The notes beneath the pieces were generated by a model. It searched no databases, was not told the DNA's origin, and saw nothing but the letters and a program-made list of their open reading frames with translations. A stretch of 64,000 bases of DNA from Chrysomallon squamiferum (taxonomy: Eukaryota > Mollusca > Gastropoda > Neomphalida > Peltospiridae), in the NCBI GenBank assembly GCA_012295275.1, contig CM022665.1, forward strand, positions 38,346,933 to 38,410,932. The letters are read 5' to 3'. A program made the position numbers and the translations under genes. This document shows, piece after piece, positions 24,667 through 37,152 of the stretch; position 1 is the first letter of the stretch, and each line of letters begins with the position of its first letter.

Positions 24667-27545
24667 AAAAAAAAAAAAAAAAAAAGAGAAGAAGTTATTG
24701 GCAATTTATAAATATTTCAGCGTAGCTCAGTTTCTTTGGCTGCTAGATTGTGAAATAAATAATTATTTTTCTGAAATACTTATTTCACTTATTTGGTTAG
24801 TATACTGATATGTAAAAAAAAAAAAAAAAATTAATAATAAAGACTTTAATACTGTGTGTATTATTGCGTACAAAACTGAAGAAGAAATGAAAAGATAATT
24901 TAAATTTAAATTTCATATTACCACTAACTAAACTTCCTGTTTTACTCAGGATGCTGCTGATTGGTTAAGCGCTCATCCAATGGTAGTAACAGACCAGATA
25001 GGAGTTCTGGGATTTTCGAAAGGTGGACAGTATGGCTTACTCCTGGCTCAACACAATCCGAAGGTAAGGTTTTAGTTACAGTAATCTTTATTTTTCTTTC
25101 CTTCGATGTCTGTCTGTCTCTGTGTCTATATATGTGTGTATATAATACTGTGTTTGTGTGTGTGTATATACATGTATGTGTGTGTATGTATGTGTATGTG
25201 TATGTGTTTATGTATGTATGTATGTATGTATGTATGAAGGTGTGTGTATATATGCAGGAATTTAGGTGTGTAGGTGTGTACGTGTGTAGGTATGTATTGT
25301 GCGTACGTGCGTATGTGTATATATTTATGTTCATATGCATTCGTCATATGCGCGTGTTTTGAGGATGTGTATTTCAATGTTCAGTCATTGATAATAAGAA
25401 TATAAATAGTGACATACATCGTGTCATTGCACGGCTTATTCAGTATGCATATGTTTGATTTGTAGATATAATTGTAATTAGAATAGTAGTTGCCATTCGG
25501 AAATCTTTTCCAGATCAGAACGAGTAATGAATAATGACATCATATTAAATAATGACAACAAATCTATCCCAAGACATAACGAGTTTGCAGGTTAAATAAT
25601 GACATCATAATGATTGAACGGTGACATCATAATAATGTTATAATGACTAAATAATAACATCATAATGATTGATAAATGACATCAGTCTAAATAATACTAC
25701 AATGGTTTCATACTAAATTTTATTATAATGACTAAATAATGAATCGTAACGACTGAATAAGGACATCATGACATTATGCTTAATAATGATATTAATGAAT
25801 AACTACACTACACTGAACACTGACATCATATAATGCATCACACAAAGTGTTTGTTTAAAATTCAGGTTAAAGCTGTGGTGAACGTATCAGGCGCCCCTTT
25901 CTGTATGCTGGAAGATCTTAACTGGCGTGATTCTCCTTTTCATCAAGGCATTTCGTAAGCATGGATAAAAGTAGTAAAATACTGGGAAAGTTACGTTTAC
26001 TGTTTAAAGTAAATTTTGGGACATGTTACATTTTACCTTTGAGATAAAAATGGAGGAAAAGGAACATTTTTTTTTCCAGAGTAAATATTGGAAAATTATA
26101 TTTATTTGGTGATAAGTAACATTTTTATCTGCCATATTAAATAAATAGGAGAAAAAGTATATCTTATGAGTGACTATAAAGGAAATAATTATTTTGTTTT
26201 ATTTAAATTGTGTTTTGTTTGTTTCAGAATAGACTATTCCAAAATAAGGGAGATAATGACTCGTTGTTTTATTGTGAAAGACTATGTACCAGAGTGGCGA
26301 CATCATCTCATAAAGGTAATCAAGATATTAAATAATAACTATAAAAGTAAATAATTCGATATGTTAATAAATAAATAAATAAATAAATAAATAAGGAAAT
26401 AAAATAAAATAAAATAAAATAAAATAATCAATAAAGATAATATTAACATAATTACAAATAACAGTAAAGGTATTTCTGTTATTTCTACTTCTATAATTAC
26501 TATTACTGCTTTTTCCATTCTACTACTACTATTACTACTACTTGTACCATTATTTGGGCTGTTGCTACTATTACTATTACTACTACTACTTCTACTATTC
26601 TGCTATTACTATTGCTGCTGCTGCTGCTGCTGTTGTTACCAACACCACAACCACCGTTATATACAATAACCATTTTTTGTTATCAGGTTATCAGAAAAAT
26701 ATGCTCAACTGAACTAAATTAACTTTGTTTTAACAGGCTTGGGCAGGTGACGCTAAATGTCTATACATCAATGGCGCTGATGATCAGTTTCTCAGTCCGA
26801 GCTACGCCAGATACTGGTACGAGTTAATACCAAAAGAAAAGAAATCTAACTTTGAGCTTGTCACGTATTCCCGTACTGGACATGTGATAGACGTGCCGAA
26901 CACGCCAATGTGTCGTATGGCGTTTCACAAGATTTTGAGTAAGTTTGAGACAGTTTGTACACGTACGTGATTTGAGGAAATATTGTTGATTTCTGAACGA
27001 CTTATTAAGATACATCCATAATTAAGATTATAATTGTCATTTATATTCGTGTACTTGTGTTTATAAATATAAATATAGATAGATAGATAGATAGATAGAT
27101 AGGGAGACAGGGAGATAAACAACTACAAATACTTCCAGTACTTGCAAAAATAAAATACCTCAAAAAATATAAAACTCAATATCATCCAAACATCGGAACT
27201 CAAACCAAACCAGCAGCAGCAACAACAACAACAACAACAACAACAAAAAAGAACAAGCAAGATAAATGGTAAAGAGGTCATCAACTGTACATGTATATTA
27301 TTCAAATAAGGAAAACAGATGAAACAAAACATTTTAAAAAGCACTCGAATTTTATACATTAACAGTCATAGCGTCTATATTTAATATTATACTGTAACGG
27401 ACGTACGAGAAGTTAATTATTTGTGTTTCCATTTCCAGATTTTGCAGTTTTCATGGGCGGATTTAATGAACCACAAGCAAAGGCCAAAAAAGATTCGTGG
27501 CAAAAAATTTTAAACTTTTTCAAAAAGAATTTGAAATATTCCTGA
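22523..27545 (+). CDS. BAAT/acyl-CoA thioesterase family protein (8 exons, 5' end missing)
   Basis: Exons: 22523-22810, 23427-23690, 24243-24412, 24950-25063, 25866-25954, 26228-26315, 26737-26938, 27439-27545; GT-AG introns, consistent phases, about 440 codons ending in TGA. The N-terminal part (VSITPSDVLIDEKVKITSSG ... VGGSYKGVAPMGLFWAMRAS) is the acyl-CoA thioester hydrolase/BAAT N-domain. The C-terminal part is the alpha/beta hydrolase domain, with nucleophile elbow GVLGFSKGGQYG (Ser codon 25016-25018), acid in INGADDQF (26779-26784) and His in SRTGHVID (26881-26883). Ser at the nucleophile is typical of ACOT thioesterases; mammalian BAAT has Cys. It likely hydrolyses acyl-CoAs to free acid and CoA. 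No in-frame ATG exists in the first exon, so an upstream exon ending in phase 1 is required. The residues before the N-domain are rich in His, Arg and Ser with no acidic residue, like a mitochondrial presequence. The C-terminus LKYS is not a peroxisomal PTS1. Confidence 0.85.
23120..23190. repeat. AGCAGTAGTATC-type short tandem repeat
   Basis: Imperfect repeats of AGCAGTAGTATC and AGCAGTAGCATC in intron 1 of the known part of the thioesterase gene. A poly-Ser frame here is not coding. Confidence 0.8.
23254..23360. repeat. Poly-A and (AAT)n tract
   Basis: A run of about 36 A is followed by ten AAT units and another A run, in a thioesterase-gene intron. Confidence 0.93.
23721..23790. repeat. 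(AAT)n microsatellite
   Basis: About 22 AAT units with two AAC interruptions, just after exon 23427-23690. Confidence 0.95.
24617..24662. repeat. (AT)n microsatellite
   Basis: About 23 AT units followed by an A-rich stretch, in an intron. Confidence 0.95.
25120..25330. repeat. TG/TATG-rich low-complexity tract
   Basis: Interrupted GT, GTAT and ATGT repeats in the intron after the nucleophile exon. Frames on both strands are artefacts. Confidence 0.85.
25525..25845. repeat. Degenerate AATAATGACATCA-type tandem repeat
   Basis: Words such as AAATAATGACATCA and TAATGACTAAATAA recur about every 15-35 bases with much variation in this intron. TGACATCA occurs at least five times. Confidence 0.7.
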
Positions 27546-27731
27546 TAGTGGAAGATTTGAAATAATTTATAAACATACTGTAATAAGACAGTCTTAAGAT
27601 CTAACGGTAATGCGACGAATCGGCTATAACTGATATACATCATTACCGTCAGAACATGCTCTTTAGCAATAATGGTCTCAAGAGACTAAACATTAGATAT
27701 TGTTTCCGTTTTGTGTGTGCGTGCGAATATC

Positions 27732-27765
<34 letters not shown>

Positions 27766-28484
27766 TTTGTGTGCGCCTACAAACGCGTTATGTATCGGGA
27801 TAGATGTGATGTCGTTATTTAGAATGATGTCATTATTAGGTTTACAATCTCATTTTCATCTGGGAAAGATTTCGATATAATAAATATACTGTTCGTAAGT
27901 AAAATGATGTACATTTCAAACCTATGGATATTGAATAAACCGTTAAATTACACTGTGTATATACGTATGTACGTTTATACGTATCAACGTATGTATGTAG
28001 GTAGGTCCGTTTGTACATACATATTTATGAGTGTAAATTTGTACTTGTGTGTACGTGTGCGTGTGTATTTTTGTATCCATCTCTTATTAACGTTTTCTGT
28101 TATTATTATTTTTTTTTAAAACTTCTTTTCATTTCTGGTCACAGAACGAAATTCACCATCATGACTATTTTCCTATTAGTAATACTCTTTAATCGTAATT
28201 CCGGAATCATGGAATCCATAACGAACGAATGGTATTATTTTTGTACTGAAATAATTCACTTATATTTGAATTATTATTACAGTAAAGATCATTGTTGAAA
28301 ATGGAATAACCCAATGGGTAATAAATAAAACTATAAAGAAAGTGTGAAAATTCTGATTTACTCAATGCACGAAAATCTTATAATCCTTTCGGAATGATTT
28401 TGACGCAAATACAAAATTACATCGGCATCAAACATATGTAGGAAAAATAGGTTCACTCCAGTATTAGAAAAATAATTAAGAAAA
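27546..28484. other. 3' UTR of the thioesterase gene and flank
   Basis: Candidate AATAAA signals lie at 27879-27884 and 27934-27939. A short (AT)n(GT)n tract is at ~27731-27765. No coding exon is seen. At 28485 the stretch that recurs after the N gap begins. Confidence 0.5.
27879..27884 (+). promoter_or_regulatory. Candidate poly(A) signal AATAAA
   Basis: AATAAA ~335 bases past the thioesterase stop; a second copy lies 55 bases further on. Confidence 0.4.
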
Positions 28485-28577
28485 TTCAGTTAAAAGGTAA
28501 GAATCTGCGAATGTGCGTATTAAAAGATGGGTTTAATATTAGAGAAAGAAAGGTGAGGATTGCAGAGATTTAGCATA

Positions 28578-29220
28578 GGCGTTTGCGTTTACGTATAGCG
28601 AAACATTTACGCGTGTGCATTTCTGTATAGTTATAGCAATTTTTTGAAACATTATAAAGGGTGAATTTTGTTTTTATGAATTTCTTTATCTTTGCACAGA
28701 TTAGTGCAGCTTAAGTTGTATTTTCTTGCATGGTTTTCACATAATGATCGCCAAAGACAGAACCCCTTATCTCAAAGAAGCCGTGGTTGAACTTACGTAC
28801 CGTTGTACCGTTGGGTGAACGAGATTACGATTTCGGGTGCTGAATTCAAACTAATATATGCTTGAAAAGTAGTAAATTAACATTGTTGATCCGTATATTG
28901 CCGTAAGATGTTGTTTTGCTTTTTGCTGAGAAATAGACAAAACATTTATTTGTTCGCAAACGAAAATACTGGCCATTCCATACTATACTGTTGCACGTGA
29001 AGCAAATAAATAATTGATATGTAACAAAATTTCTTTCAAAAACAATTCTTCTGTAAAATTATATATGATGAGAAAATGATCCCATGCTATCTTTGATATG
29101 GAAAAGATTACGAATTTTTTCATGAATAAAATTTGCCTGTATTTTTCTTTCAAAATCTAAGGAGAACCTGATTGATATTGCTCATTTGGCAGCGAATATT
29201 GAATACCTTATACTTGTTGA
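28578..29220 (+). repeat. Left arm of ~650-bp inverted repeat (copy A)
   Basis: The reverse complement of 33670-34325 matches this arm. The core at ~28782-28885 is essentially identical over ~100 bases (for example GAACTTACGTACCGTTGTAC). Identity falls to both sides, with small indels. The pair encloses the LINE relic and the Myb/SANT-like gene. Confidence 0.85.
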
Positions 29221-29689
29221 CAGTGCTCTTCTTCCAGTACTAGAAGCCAGATGAGACCCGCCAAACCCCCCCCCGAGGGATCATCTGTTGTGACCCTTTG
29301 TATCAGATAATCTCAGTCTGGAGCAAAGGGCTTTCAACAAAGACACGTCTGCTGTTTGGCAGTGTGTAGAATGGGGGTTTGGCAAAGTAATGCAGCTATT
29401 TGCATTTGTGGATTTTAAGAAAAAGTTAGAACTGTTCCTGCAGTATACTGAAATATTACTTTCTGGCCCATCTCATCACAAACTCGCATCTGTCTGTGTG
29501 GGTCACAGACATCATTCTTATTTGGATTGAACCCACCAACACTTTAATATATATTTTCTACAAGATACACATTTAACAAATGTTTAAGAAATTATGACCA
29601 GGTCTCAGTTGGGGATAGGTAATTGTTATATACAAGTCACTTAAAAGTAATTCCAGGAAGTTGACTATTTTTTATTTTTATTTATTTAT

Positions 29690-31433
29690 TTTTTTAACCA
29701 TAAAAAAAACTTACTTCATTGTAAACAATCAAGTAAGCAATACTGATGGTAATTTATTAGCAACAGAAATACTAAAGAAACAGCAATTCACTCTCATTAA
29801 TATCAGTGATCAATTATTATTAGAAATTTCAATGATGGAAATAAAAGGCAAAACATTGTCTTTGCATCTAAGAAAAAAAAAATAATAAAAAGCAGAGAAA
29901 AGAAAAAAAATCTTGAAATTTAAAAATCCAAAAAATCTTTGTAATCTAAAAACTGAACAAGAAGTTCACAGGAAAGAAAATCTGAAATATGTTTTTATTT
30001 GGTCTTGAGCATTATGTGTGTTAATAGACAAAGAAAATACACTATTACAAAATCAAAACTAAGTAATAGCTTTTTATAAAACATATGCTAATCAAAATAC
30101 TGATTTTACTAACAAAGATCTAGAGAGAATACTTAGTAACTGTAGAGTAGCCAGACTAAATTATATTATGACAAAATCGGTAGAGGGAGAATTTTCTTAG
30201 AAAGAAGTTACTAATATTTTAACAATAGTGAATAATTTAATGTCACCAGGAACAGATAGATACAGTGCTGAATTTATGAAGTTCTTTGGATCTAACACTG
30301 AAATTTGTTTGTTTTTTTCTTCACTGCCAAATCCTACACATTCTTTCTTTTAAAAAAGTTCAGTTCATTTTGAACAAAATGCACAATGAAATAGCTAGAA
30401 AACATTATTTCAGGGTTATCAAAATGGTGTTTTAAGAGGAATAAATGTTAAGTGATTTAATAATGCATAAGCAAATAACATGGATCAAAAGTATGTACTT
30501 GAATCAATACATGGCCTCTCTTTTGAGTAACTGTTTACAATCTAGAGCTGATATACATAAATCCCTTTTGGAAAAATGTATTACATACATGGTCAAACAA
30601 CAGAAAAACGTTAAGTGACTTACTTATGTTGAATTTTGTAAAAAAAAAATAACTTTAGACCACCATTTACAGTTTACAATGGTTTGATGTCTGCAGTTAA
30701 AAAATGTCGTAAGTTCTCTTTACATACAGACCAAGTAACGTTACAAATATTAGGAATTCCTAACTGTCTGCAAGAACTGCTTAAAACAAATGTTTTTAAA
30801 AAAAATTCTATCAAGATTGTACAATAGAAACTACTTCAAAACATAAATGCAAAAATAAAATTGCAGTGGCAGCATATTTTTGGTATAGAATTATGTGGCA
30901 AATGGTGGAAAAGTATACATCTTCTTCTGTTCAAACTAACTACAGACACTGGGCTTAGATTATTTCAGCACAAGATCTTATTAGTTATCTTAATAACAAA
31001 TAAGCATTTGGTATTATATTGTATAAAAGTATCAGATAAATGTCAATTCTGACATGTGTTTATGAAGATTTAATACACATTGTTTTTGATTATGTAAACA
31101 TGTTCAGACATTCTGGAACACTGTTACAACCTGGATATTTTTTTAGAACAGAAGTGAGATTTGAAATAAATGCACAAAAAAGATTATATAATCAATTTAA
31201 TACTGCTAATTGCTATATAAATCAAAATACAAACAACAGCAACTAATTTTAACTGGATACCGAAATGTTCTGAACATATATTATTATACAAATAAATATA
31301 TTTGTAAGACAAGTAACAGAACAATTAAATTTGAAAACAATATGGAATATTTGGACATAACCATATATAAGTCATACTATACATTATACTGTATATTCTG
31401 TGGCAAAAAAAAATAATAAAATAAAACAAAAAT
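29690..31433 (+). pseudogene. Degenerate Tx1/L1-like LINE (ORF2 relic), copy A
   Basis: Translated + strand fragments resemble ORF2 of L1/Tx1-clade non-LTR retrotransposons. An RT-domain start is seen in MSPGTDRYSAEFMKFFGSNT (~30240). A C-terminal region follows at ~30861-31060: the stretch LLLFKLTTDTGLRLFQHKIL then ITNKHLVLYCIKVSDKCQF resembles the family's 'lpFKvTkDtkLRwFQyrIlhrIL' segment and Cys-rich tail. Many stops and frame shifts show that it is inactive. The 3' end is A-rich (~31405-31433), as expected for target-primed insertion. It ends 13 bases beyond the stop of the oppositely oriented Myb/SANT-like gene. Confidence 0.7.
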
Positions 31434-31445
31434 ACTTTATTTATA

Positions 31446-33567
31446 TTATTTCAAATCATATTTTTGCATTAAACTAAGCAGAGCATCTGTCATTTTCCCT
31501 AATCTGTCAAATATTTGTGTTCTTTCTTCTCTCTCTTCATTCCTCCTCTTTTCTTCTATCCTAAATCTATTTTGTTGCTCAGCCTGCAGCAGCTCAATTC
31601 TCATTCTTTCATTTTTCACCTCTGCTTTTCTAATTTCCAGCTCCTCCTGTCTCAATTTAAATTCATTTTCTCTCCAAGCTGCCTCCATGTTAACTTTTGC
31701 TTCTAGGTGGGACAACAGCTTAACTGGAAATTAGAAACGAAACAAAGTAAATTTTCCATTGTTATCAAACATATTCAAATGAAGTATAGATTTAATATTC
31801 AAATGTGTGTAAATTAATCTAGAATTTGTTCCTGTAAGAAAAGCTGAACTGAAATAGATATCAAGGTGTGCATTAAATACAAGTCTTTCTTCATGCATTT
31901 AGTCATCTGAACAAAGCACTAAGAAACAGAAAAGATACTGTTATTACAAAGAAGATTTCATGTTGAGATGACAACTGAATGAGATTTGGTTTTGTTGTGT
32001 CTAATAACTTGTGATCATTTCTACATCTGTGTCAACTGTCATCTTTCACAGTTTATAAACAGGTAGTTTCATCTCAAGCAATGGATATTACATCACCACC
32101 CCCAACACACACACACACACACACTCTCACTCACTTGCACTAGTTTCTGCCAATGCCACAGGTGTTGGTGGCTCCTGCAACAAGCAGCCATCATCTGTGT
32201 CTTCAGGTGTGTTGTCAGCAGCTGGCAGTGGGTGGTTTTCTGTGTCAGGCTCCTCTTTCACAGGGATTCTGATTTGGTCAAAGAGGACCCTGGGCTGTAC
32301 TGGAGTGATCTGCTCCTTTATTTGTTGCCCTGGCTCGTAATGCAGCTTTGCAGACTTTTTTCTCATTTTAGAAGCAGAGCTGCATATGCTCCTCTTCCTG
32401 CCAGTGAGCTGTTTTGGTGCATTTGACCATTCCCTTTCAAGGTCACTAACTTCCTGCATCAATTTCTCCCTCTCCTCATACTGTTCTTCTGTCCCTGACC
32501 TGAATGGGAATGTAAACAATTGACTTAAAAATGGTTTTTTTTCTTCTTCACACTGCAAACATAGCACTACACCGACATCAACCCAATTTAAAACCTGACA
32601 GCTGTAACACAGCAATCTAAATGTAACTAATAAATACACATTGTATTGGTAGTAATAGGTTCAACCATAATATCCCAAACTAAGAACTGATGAACCTTTA
32701 TTATCATGCCATATTCATACTTTACCTTCTAAGGCTAGCCACTTGTTGTTGACGGGAAATCTTTATCAGTCTCTCTACCCTGTCCTGGATGGTTCTTTTC
32801 TCTACACTGTTGAAGTAGAAGTTTGTACTGAAAAGAAGAGCATAAAATTTATTTGGCTTTCTACCACTGTAAAAGTAGGAACTTACCCACATGCTGTGTT
32901 AATATACATGAACGAGCTATTGCTAATGCAACTGGAATCTGACCATACCATCATATTGGAAGTATATCTTGTTGGAAGAGAAATTAACACCAGTTCGTTT
33001 TATTTAAATAAAACCCATATTACTTGTTGGCAACTGTAAATTACTGTATGGTTTTTCTAATCCATTAAAAATTAAAGTGTAGGTAGTGTTTAAAGGCCTG
33101 TAGAATCTTTTTGGCCAGCTTGGGCCATCACTAATAGATACACCACATGACAAAAGTCTACAAACATAACACAATTAACATCTGTGACAAACTGAAAACT
33201 TTATAAAATCTCAAATAAGACATAAACCCCAAAAGCACTATTTTTGCACAAACAGAAAGATAAAAGAAATTTTTTAATGAGAAAAGTTATGCTGTGGAAA
33301 TGATGACACTTCACAATCTTCAAATCTCACCCTCTTACCCCTGATTTGTTTAGGCACTGTTTTAAGTTTTATACAACTGATAGAAACTTAATTGTGCCAT
33401 TGTTTGATTCAAACTTACCTCTTCAAGTCTTCAGCAATAGCACCAAAGACTGCATTTCCATTCTTGAAGGGATTCCGGGCTATCACTTGCTTCAGGACAA
33501 TGATGTCCATGTGGGGAAAGAAATAAAGTTTCTTCTTCTTCCCAGTGTCCACCTCAGCAGATGCCAT
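31446..33567 (-). CDS. Myb/SANT-like (trihelix-type) protein, 4 exons, 297 aa (copy A)
   Basis: Minus-strand exons: 33567-33419, 32827-32726, 32499-32135, 31723-31446. All introns are GT-AG, phases agree, and the total is 894 nt. Residues ~14-80 (LYFFPHMDIIVLKQVIARNP ... EKRTIQDRVERLIKISRQQQ) look like a Myb/SANT-like DNA-binding domain. The middle is polar with basic clusters such as GRKRSICSSASKMRKKSAK, a possible nuclear signal. The last exon is a charged coiled coil ending in KYDLK. Reading through the donor at 32135 would end the protein seven bases later (SASE, stop at 32127), so a short isoform is possible. Such proteins occur both as host factors and as the second protein of PIF/Harbinger transposons. 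The flanking inverted repeats favour a mobile origin, but no transposase gene is seen. Confidence 0.75.
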
Positions 33568-33669
33568 CTGTGTGACACCAACAGTATACAGATGAATATA
33601 TAAAAATACTGTATAGATTTAGCACTCATAAAATGTTTAATTTTGATATACAATATATGTATATTTAGT

Positions 33670-34325
33670 TTGAAACTATACGAGATATTCAATGTTTATG
33701 TTGCCAAATGACAGAAATCAATCAGAGGTTCTCCATAGATTTTCAAAGAAAAATACAGGCAAATTTTATTCATTTAAAAATTCGTTTTTTTTTTTTCTTC
33801 ATGTCAACGCTATCAAACATATATTGGAGTCACTGTTACTGCATCTTCTGATGATATTTAATTTTATTTGTTATTTGCTGCACTTCCAGTAGTCGAGTAC
33901 ACAAGTAATTTTGGCATGGCCAGTATTTTCGTTTGCGAACAAATAAACATTTTGTCTATTTCTCAGCAAAAAGCAAAACGAGATCTTAAGGCACTATAAT
34001 GGTCAACAACGTTAATTTACTACTTTTCAAGCATATATTAGTTTGAATTCAGCACCCGAAATCGTAATCTCGTTCACCCAACGGTACAACGGTACGTAAG
34101 TTCAACCACGGCTTTTTTTTGAGAGAAGGGGGTCTGTCTTTGGCGATCATTTCAGTGAAATCCATGCAAGAAAATGCAACTTAAGCTGCAGTAATCTATG
34201 CAAGGATAGTTAAAGAAAATAATAAAAACATGACTCACCCTTTATAATGTTTTAAAAAGTTGCTATAACAATGCGTAAAAGCACACGTGCAAGGACTTTG
34301 TTATACGCAAACACGTATGTATAGG
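33670..34325 (-). repeat. Right arm of ~650-bp inverted repeat (copy A)
   Basis: Reverse complement of the left arm (28578-29220). It starts about 100 bases upstream of the Myb/SANT-like start codon, so it probably contains that gene's promoter. Confidence 0.85.
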
Positions 34326-34348
34326 TTTGTCCCGCCGCATCCAGGAAA

Positions 34349-34358
34349 TCTCGCGAGA
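34349..34358. promoter_or_regulatory. TCTCGCGAGA palindromic promoter motif (copy A)
   Basis: A perfect match to the CGCG element known from animal CpG promoters and bound by BANP. It lies between the divergent Myb/SANT-like gene (~780 bases from its ATG) and GSTZ gene 1 (~710 bases from its ATG). Also present in copy B at 53765-53774. Confidence 0.5.
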
Positions 34359-34517
34359 TAAGACGATACGAGTTAGATACGGGTTCGGTACGTGAAGATC
34401 GCGTCTATGTTAAACCTTTCTAATGTTAATGTTAAAACCGTTTCTAAGATGGTAAAAAGAAGTGTTGAATACACAAACACATATCTATAAGGGAGACTCG
34501 TGGAAATTAATAATAAC

Positions 34518-34548
34518 AGTATTTGTTGACATTATGTCAACAAATACT
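34518..34548. promoter_or_regulatory. 31-bp palindrome with forkhead-like cores (copy A)
   Basis: Two 15-base arms around one central base (arm AGTATTTGTTGACAT). Each arm holds TGTTGAC, which fits the forkhead core TRTTKRY. It is conserved in copy B at 53934-53964. Function is inferred only. Confidence 0.4.
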
Positions 34549-35070
34549 TCAAAATGAACAGAAAATGTCCAGTAGGCAGGCAGATACTTAAAAAGTGGAC
34601 AGAAATGAAAATATCAACAGACGCTAATTTTGAAAACCATATCTAGCATTATACCCCCATAACAATTTCATCATCAGAATTAGGTGTTAAGTCTACCAGG
34701 ATATAGAGAAACTTTTGAACAGATACATGTATTTAAATAAATAAATATAATAAACACCAAAGTAACATAATTATCGTTAAAAGAAATCAGTTTAATGTTA
34801 ATTTTCATTCTCTCGGCTTACTCGATATTTTTGTCTAGCTCCTATTACTGGGTACCAACGACAGGGAAACAAAAATCACAAAAACCTTCGAAGTGTGTTT
34901 ATTGCTTTCGAAGAAACCCAAACGACTACGACGAATAGGTGACACAGAATACCTGGAGTCAACGCAGCAAATGTTCACTTTAAATTATCTCTGTTTACAC
35001 TGTGAATCGCTTCACTGTCCTCGTTTTAAAATCAGTTTTAAAACACTTAAAGAAAATAAATCCCCAAAAG

Positions 35071-35583
35071 ATGGATTATCATAATTCAGCCGACAAGGTA
35101 TGTAATCTCTATCTTTATATTTAATTATTTATTTTGAACGGTAATGGTGAGTCCTTGAAACAGCTGTTCATTCGGAAAATAATAGTACGGAACTGATAAG
35201 GGGGCAGAGATGTTATAAACTTGACCCAGTATTTGTTGTTAATGCATATAGACGTGAGCAGTCGTGGCAGATAAAAATAAAATAAATTAAAAAATAAAAA
35301 GGACGATATAACTCGTGTGTTCAGGCTAATTTTATGAAATCACAACAGCAACAATAAATGCGTAATGGAAATATTTTTATATATGAATATTTAAAGTCAA
35401 ATCGTAACAGTTTGAAACAACAACAACAGCAACAACAATAACAAAAAACCATAAAAAAAAAACACAAAAAAAAAACCAATAAATAAAAATTAAAAAAACC
35501 CGAAGAAACAACAACAAAAAACAAAAACAAAAAACCTACAAAAACCCCCAACAAACCACCAGTTGTTGCTGTTGTTGTTGTTG

Positions 35584-35615
<32 letters not shown>

Positions 35616-35788
35616 GTTGTTATTATTATATAAAATCTGATTTATTGCTGTACTCTTTTTTTCAGCCCATTTTATATTCATTCTTTAGAAGTTCTTCATG
35701 TTGGAGGGTTCGAATAGGTAAACACGACAGTACATACGTATACACACACACACATATATGTATGCAGGTATAGCTATCTAACTCTATC

Positions 35789-35842
<54 letters not shown>

Positions 35843-36062
35843 CGTTTCAAATGACATTCCAAATGCCAAATCTATTACAGTGACCAGAACACTAGAAATT
35901 TAAAAAGATTTCATTTCAGCACTGGCTATCAAACGAATTGACTACAAATACCAGTCGTGCGAGTGGTTCTTTGAAGGGGGTCCGAAAGTAAGTTAAATTG
36001 TAATTTTTACTGTTTGATTTACAACACACACACACACACACACACGCGCGCGCACACACACG

Positions 36063-36098
<36 letters not shown>

Positions 36099-37083
36099 CT
36101 ATGTTATGTAAGGATAGATTTTTACTGGATGTTACAGTCAAAGGTAGCTAGATGAAAGATCACACGCAGAAGAATTTTTGACCATATAGATGATAATTTA
36201 AAAAATATTATTATATTTTAATATTCATCACACTGCATAGCTAATTTTAAGTTTATTTGTTTTGATGACAACATGGAAGCAAATCTAGCAGCACCACCAA
36301 CATCATCATCATCATAACAACAACAACTAATTATGATAATGTAATCATGAAAAAGTAAAAACAATCATAAATAAATGTAAGATTGAAAGATATAATATAT
36401 ATATACACACATAAAACTGAAATAAACCACTGATGTCATGCTTGTTTTATATTACAGAGAGATGAATATTTGAAACTGAATCCAATGGGTGAGGTACCCA
36501 CCCTAATCATTGATGGTAACACCCTGACGCAGTCTGTACGTATGAATTAATTTTGTTCTAATATAATGTTTAAAGGATATAGATGTCAAGGATTCTTTGA
36601 ATATTAGTTATGCATGATAAAGGGACGCAGATGAAAGTATTATCTGAAGGTATTATTCGTATGGACATTTTACGTGACATATTAAAAGCAATAATTTGTA
36701 CTTAAGTTTAATTAGAATTTAAATAATATGAAGATATAATAATGTATACATACATCATTAATGAACTATTATTTTCTATCTGGTCGATGAATTACCTTTT
36801 TATTTTAGATGCAAGAACAAATTAGATTTTGAACCCTACATTTTTAAAATGTAGTTTTTATTGTTTTTAAATTAGTTACCACTTCAGAGTTATTTAGATT
36901 CTAGAGTCTGCAGTGGAAACAGACATGTAAAGGTTAAACTACATTTTGACATTTCTGTTAAAAAATCAACTTCTCTTTGAGGCTGATGAAAGAAATTAGT
37001 TATCTGACATCAGTGAAAAATAAATAGACATAAATCACAAAACATACAAAGGGAAAGATAGCAAAAGAGATACAAACAGACAG

Positions 37084-37152
<69 letters not shown>

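Larger units (their letters stand above)
34316..35070. other. Intergenic flank upstream of GSTZ gene 1 (copy A)
   Basis: No coding exon is supported. It holds a TCTCGCGAGA element (34349-34358), a 31-bp palindrome (34518-34548) and presumably the GSTZ gene 1 promoter. A short open frame at 34893-35084 overlaps exon 1 out of frame and has no family signal. Confidence 0.55.

Noticed and set aside
24942-25377. 132-133-residue open frames on both strands
   Set aside because: They cover thioesterase exon 4 in the wrong frame plus a TG-rich tract; the real exon is 24950-25063 only.
34893-35084. 63-residue open frame just before GSTZ gene 1
   Set aside because: It overlaps exon 1 out of frame and has no recognisable family; it is probably 5' UTR sequence.
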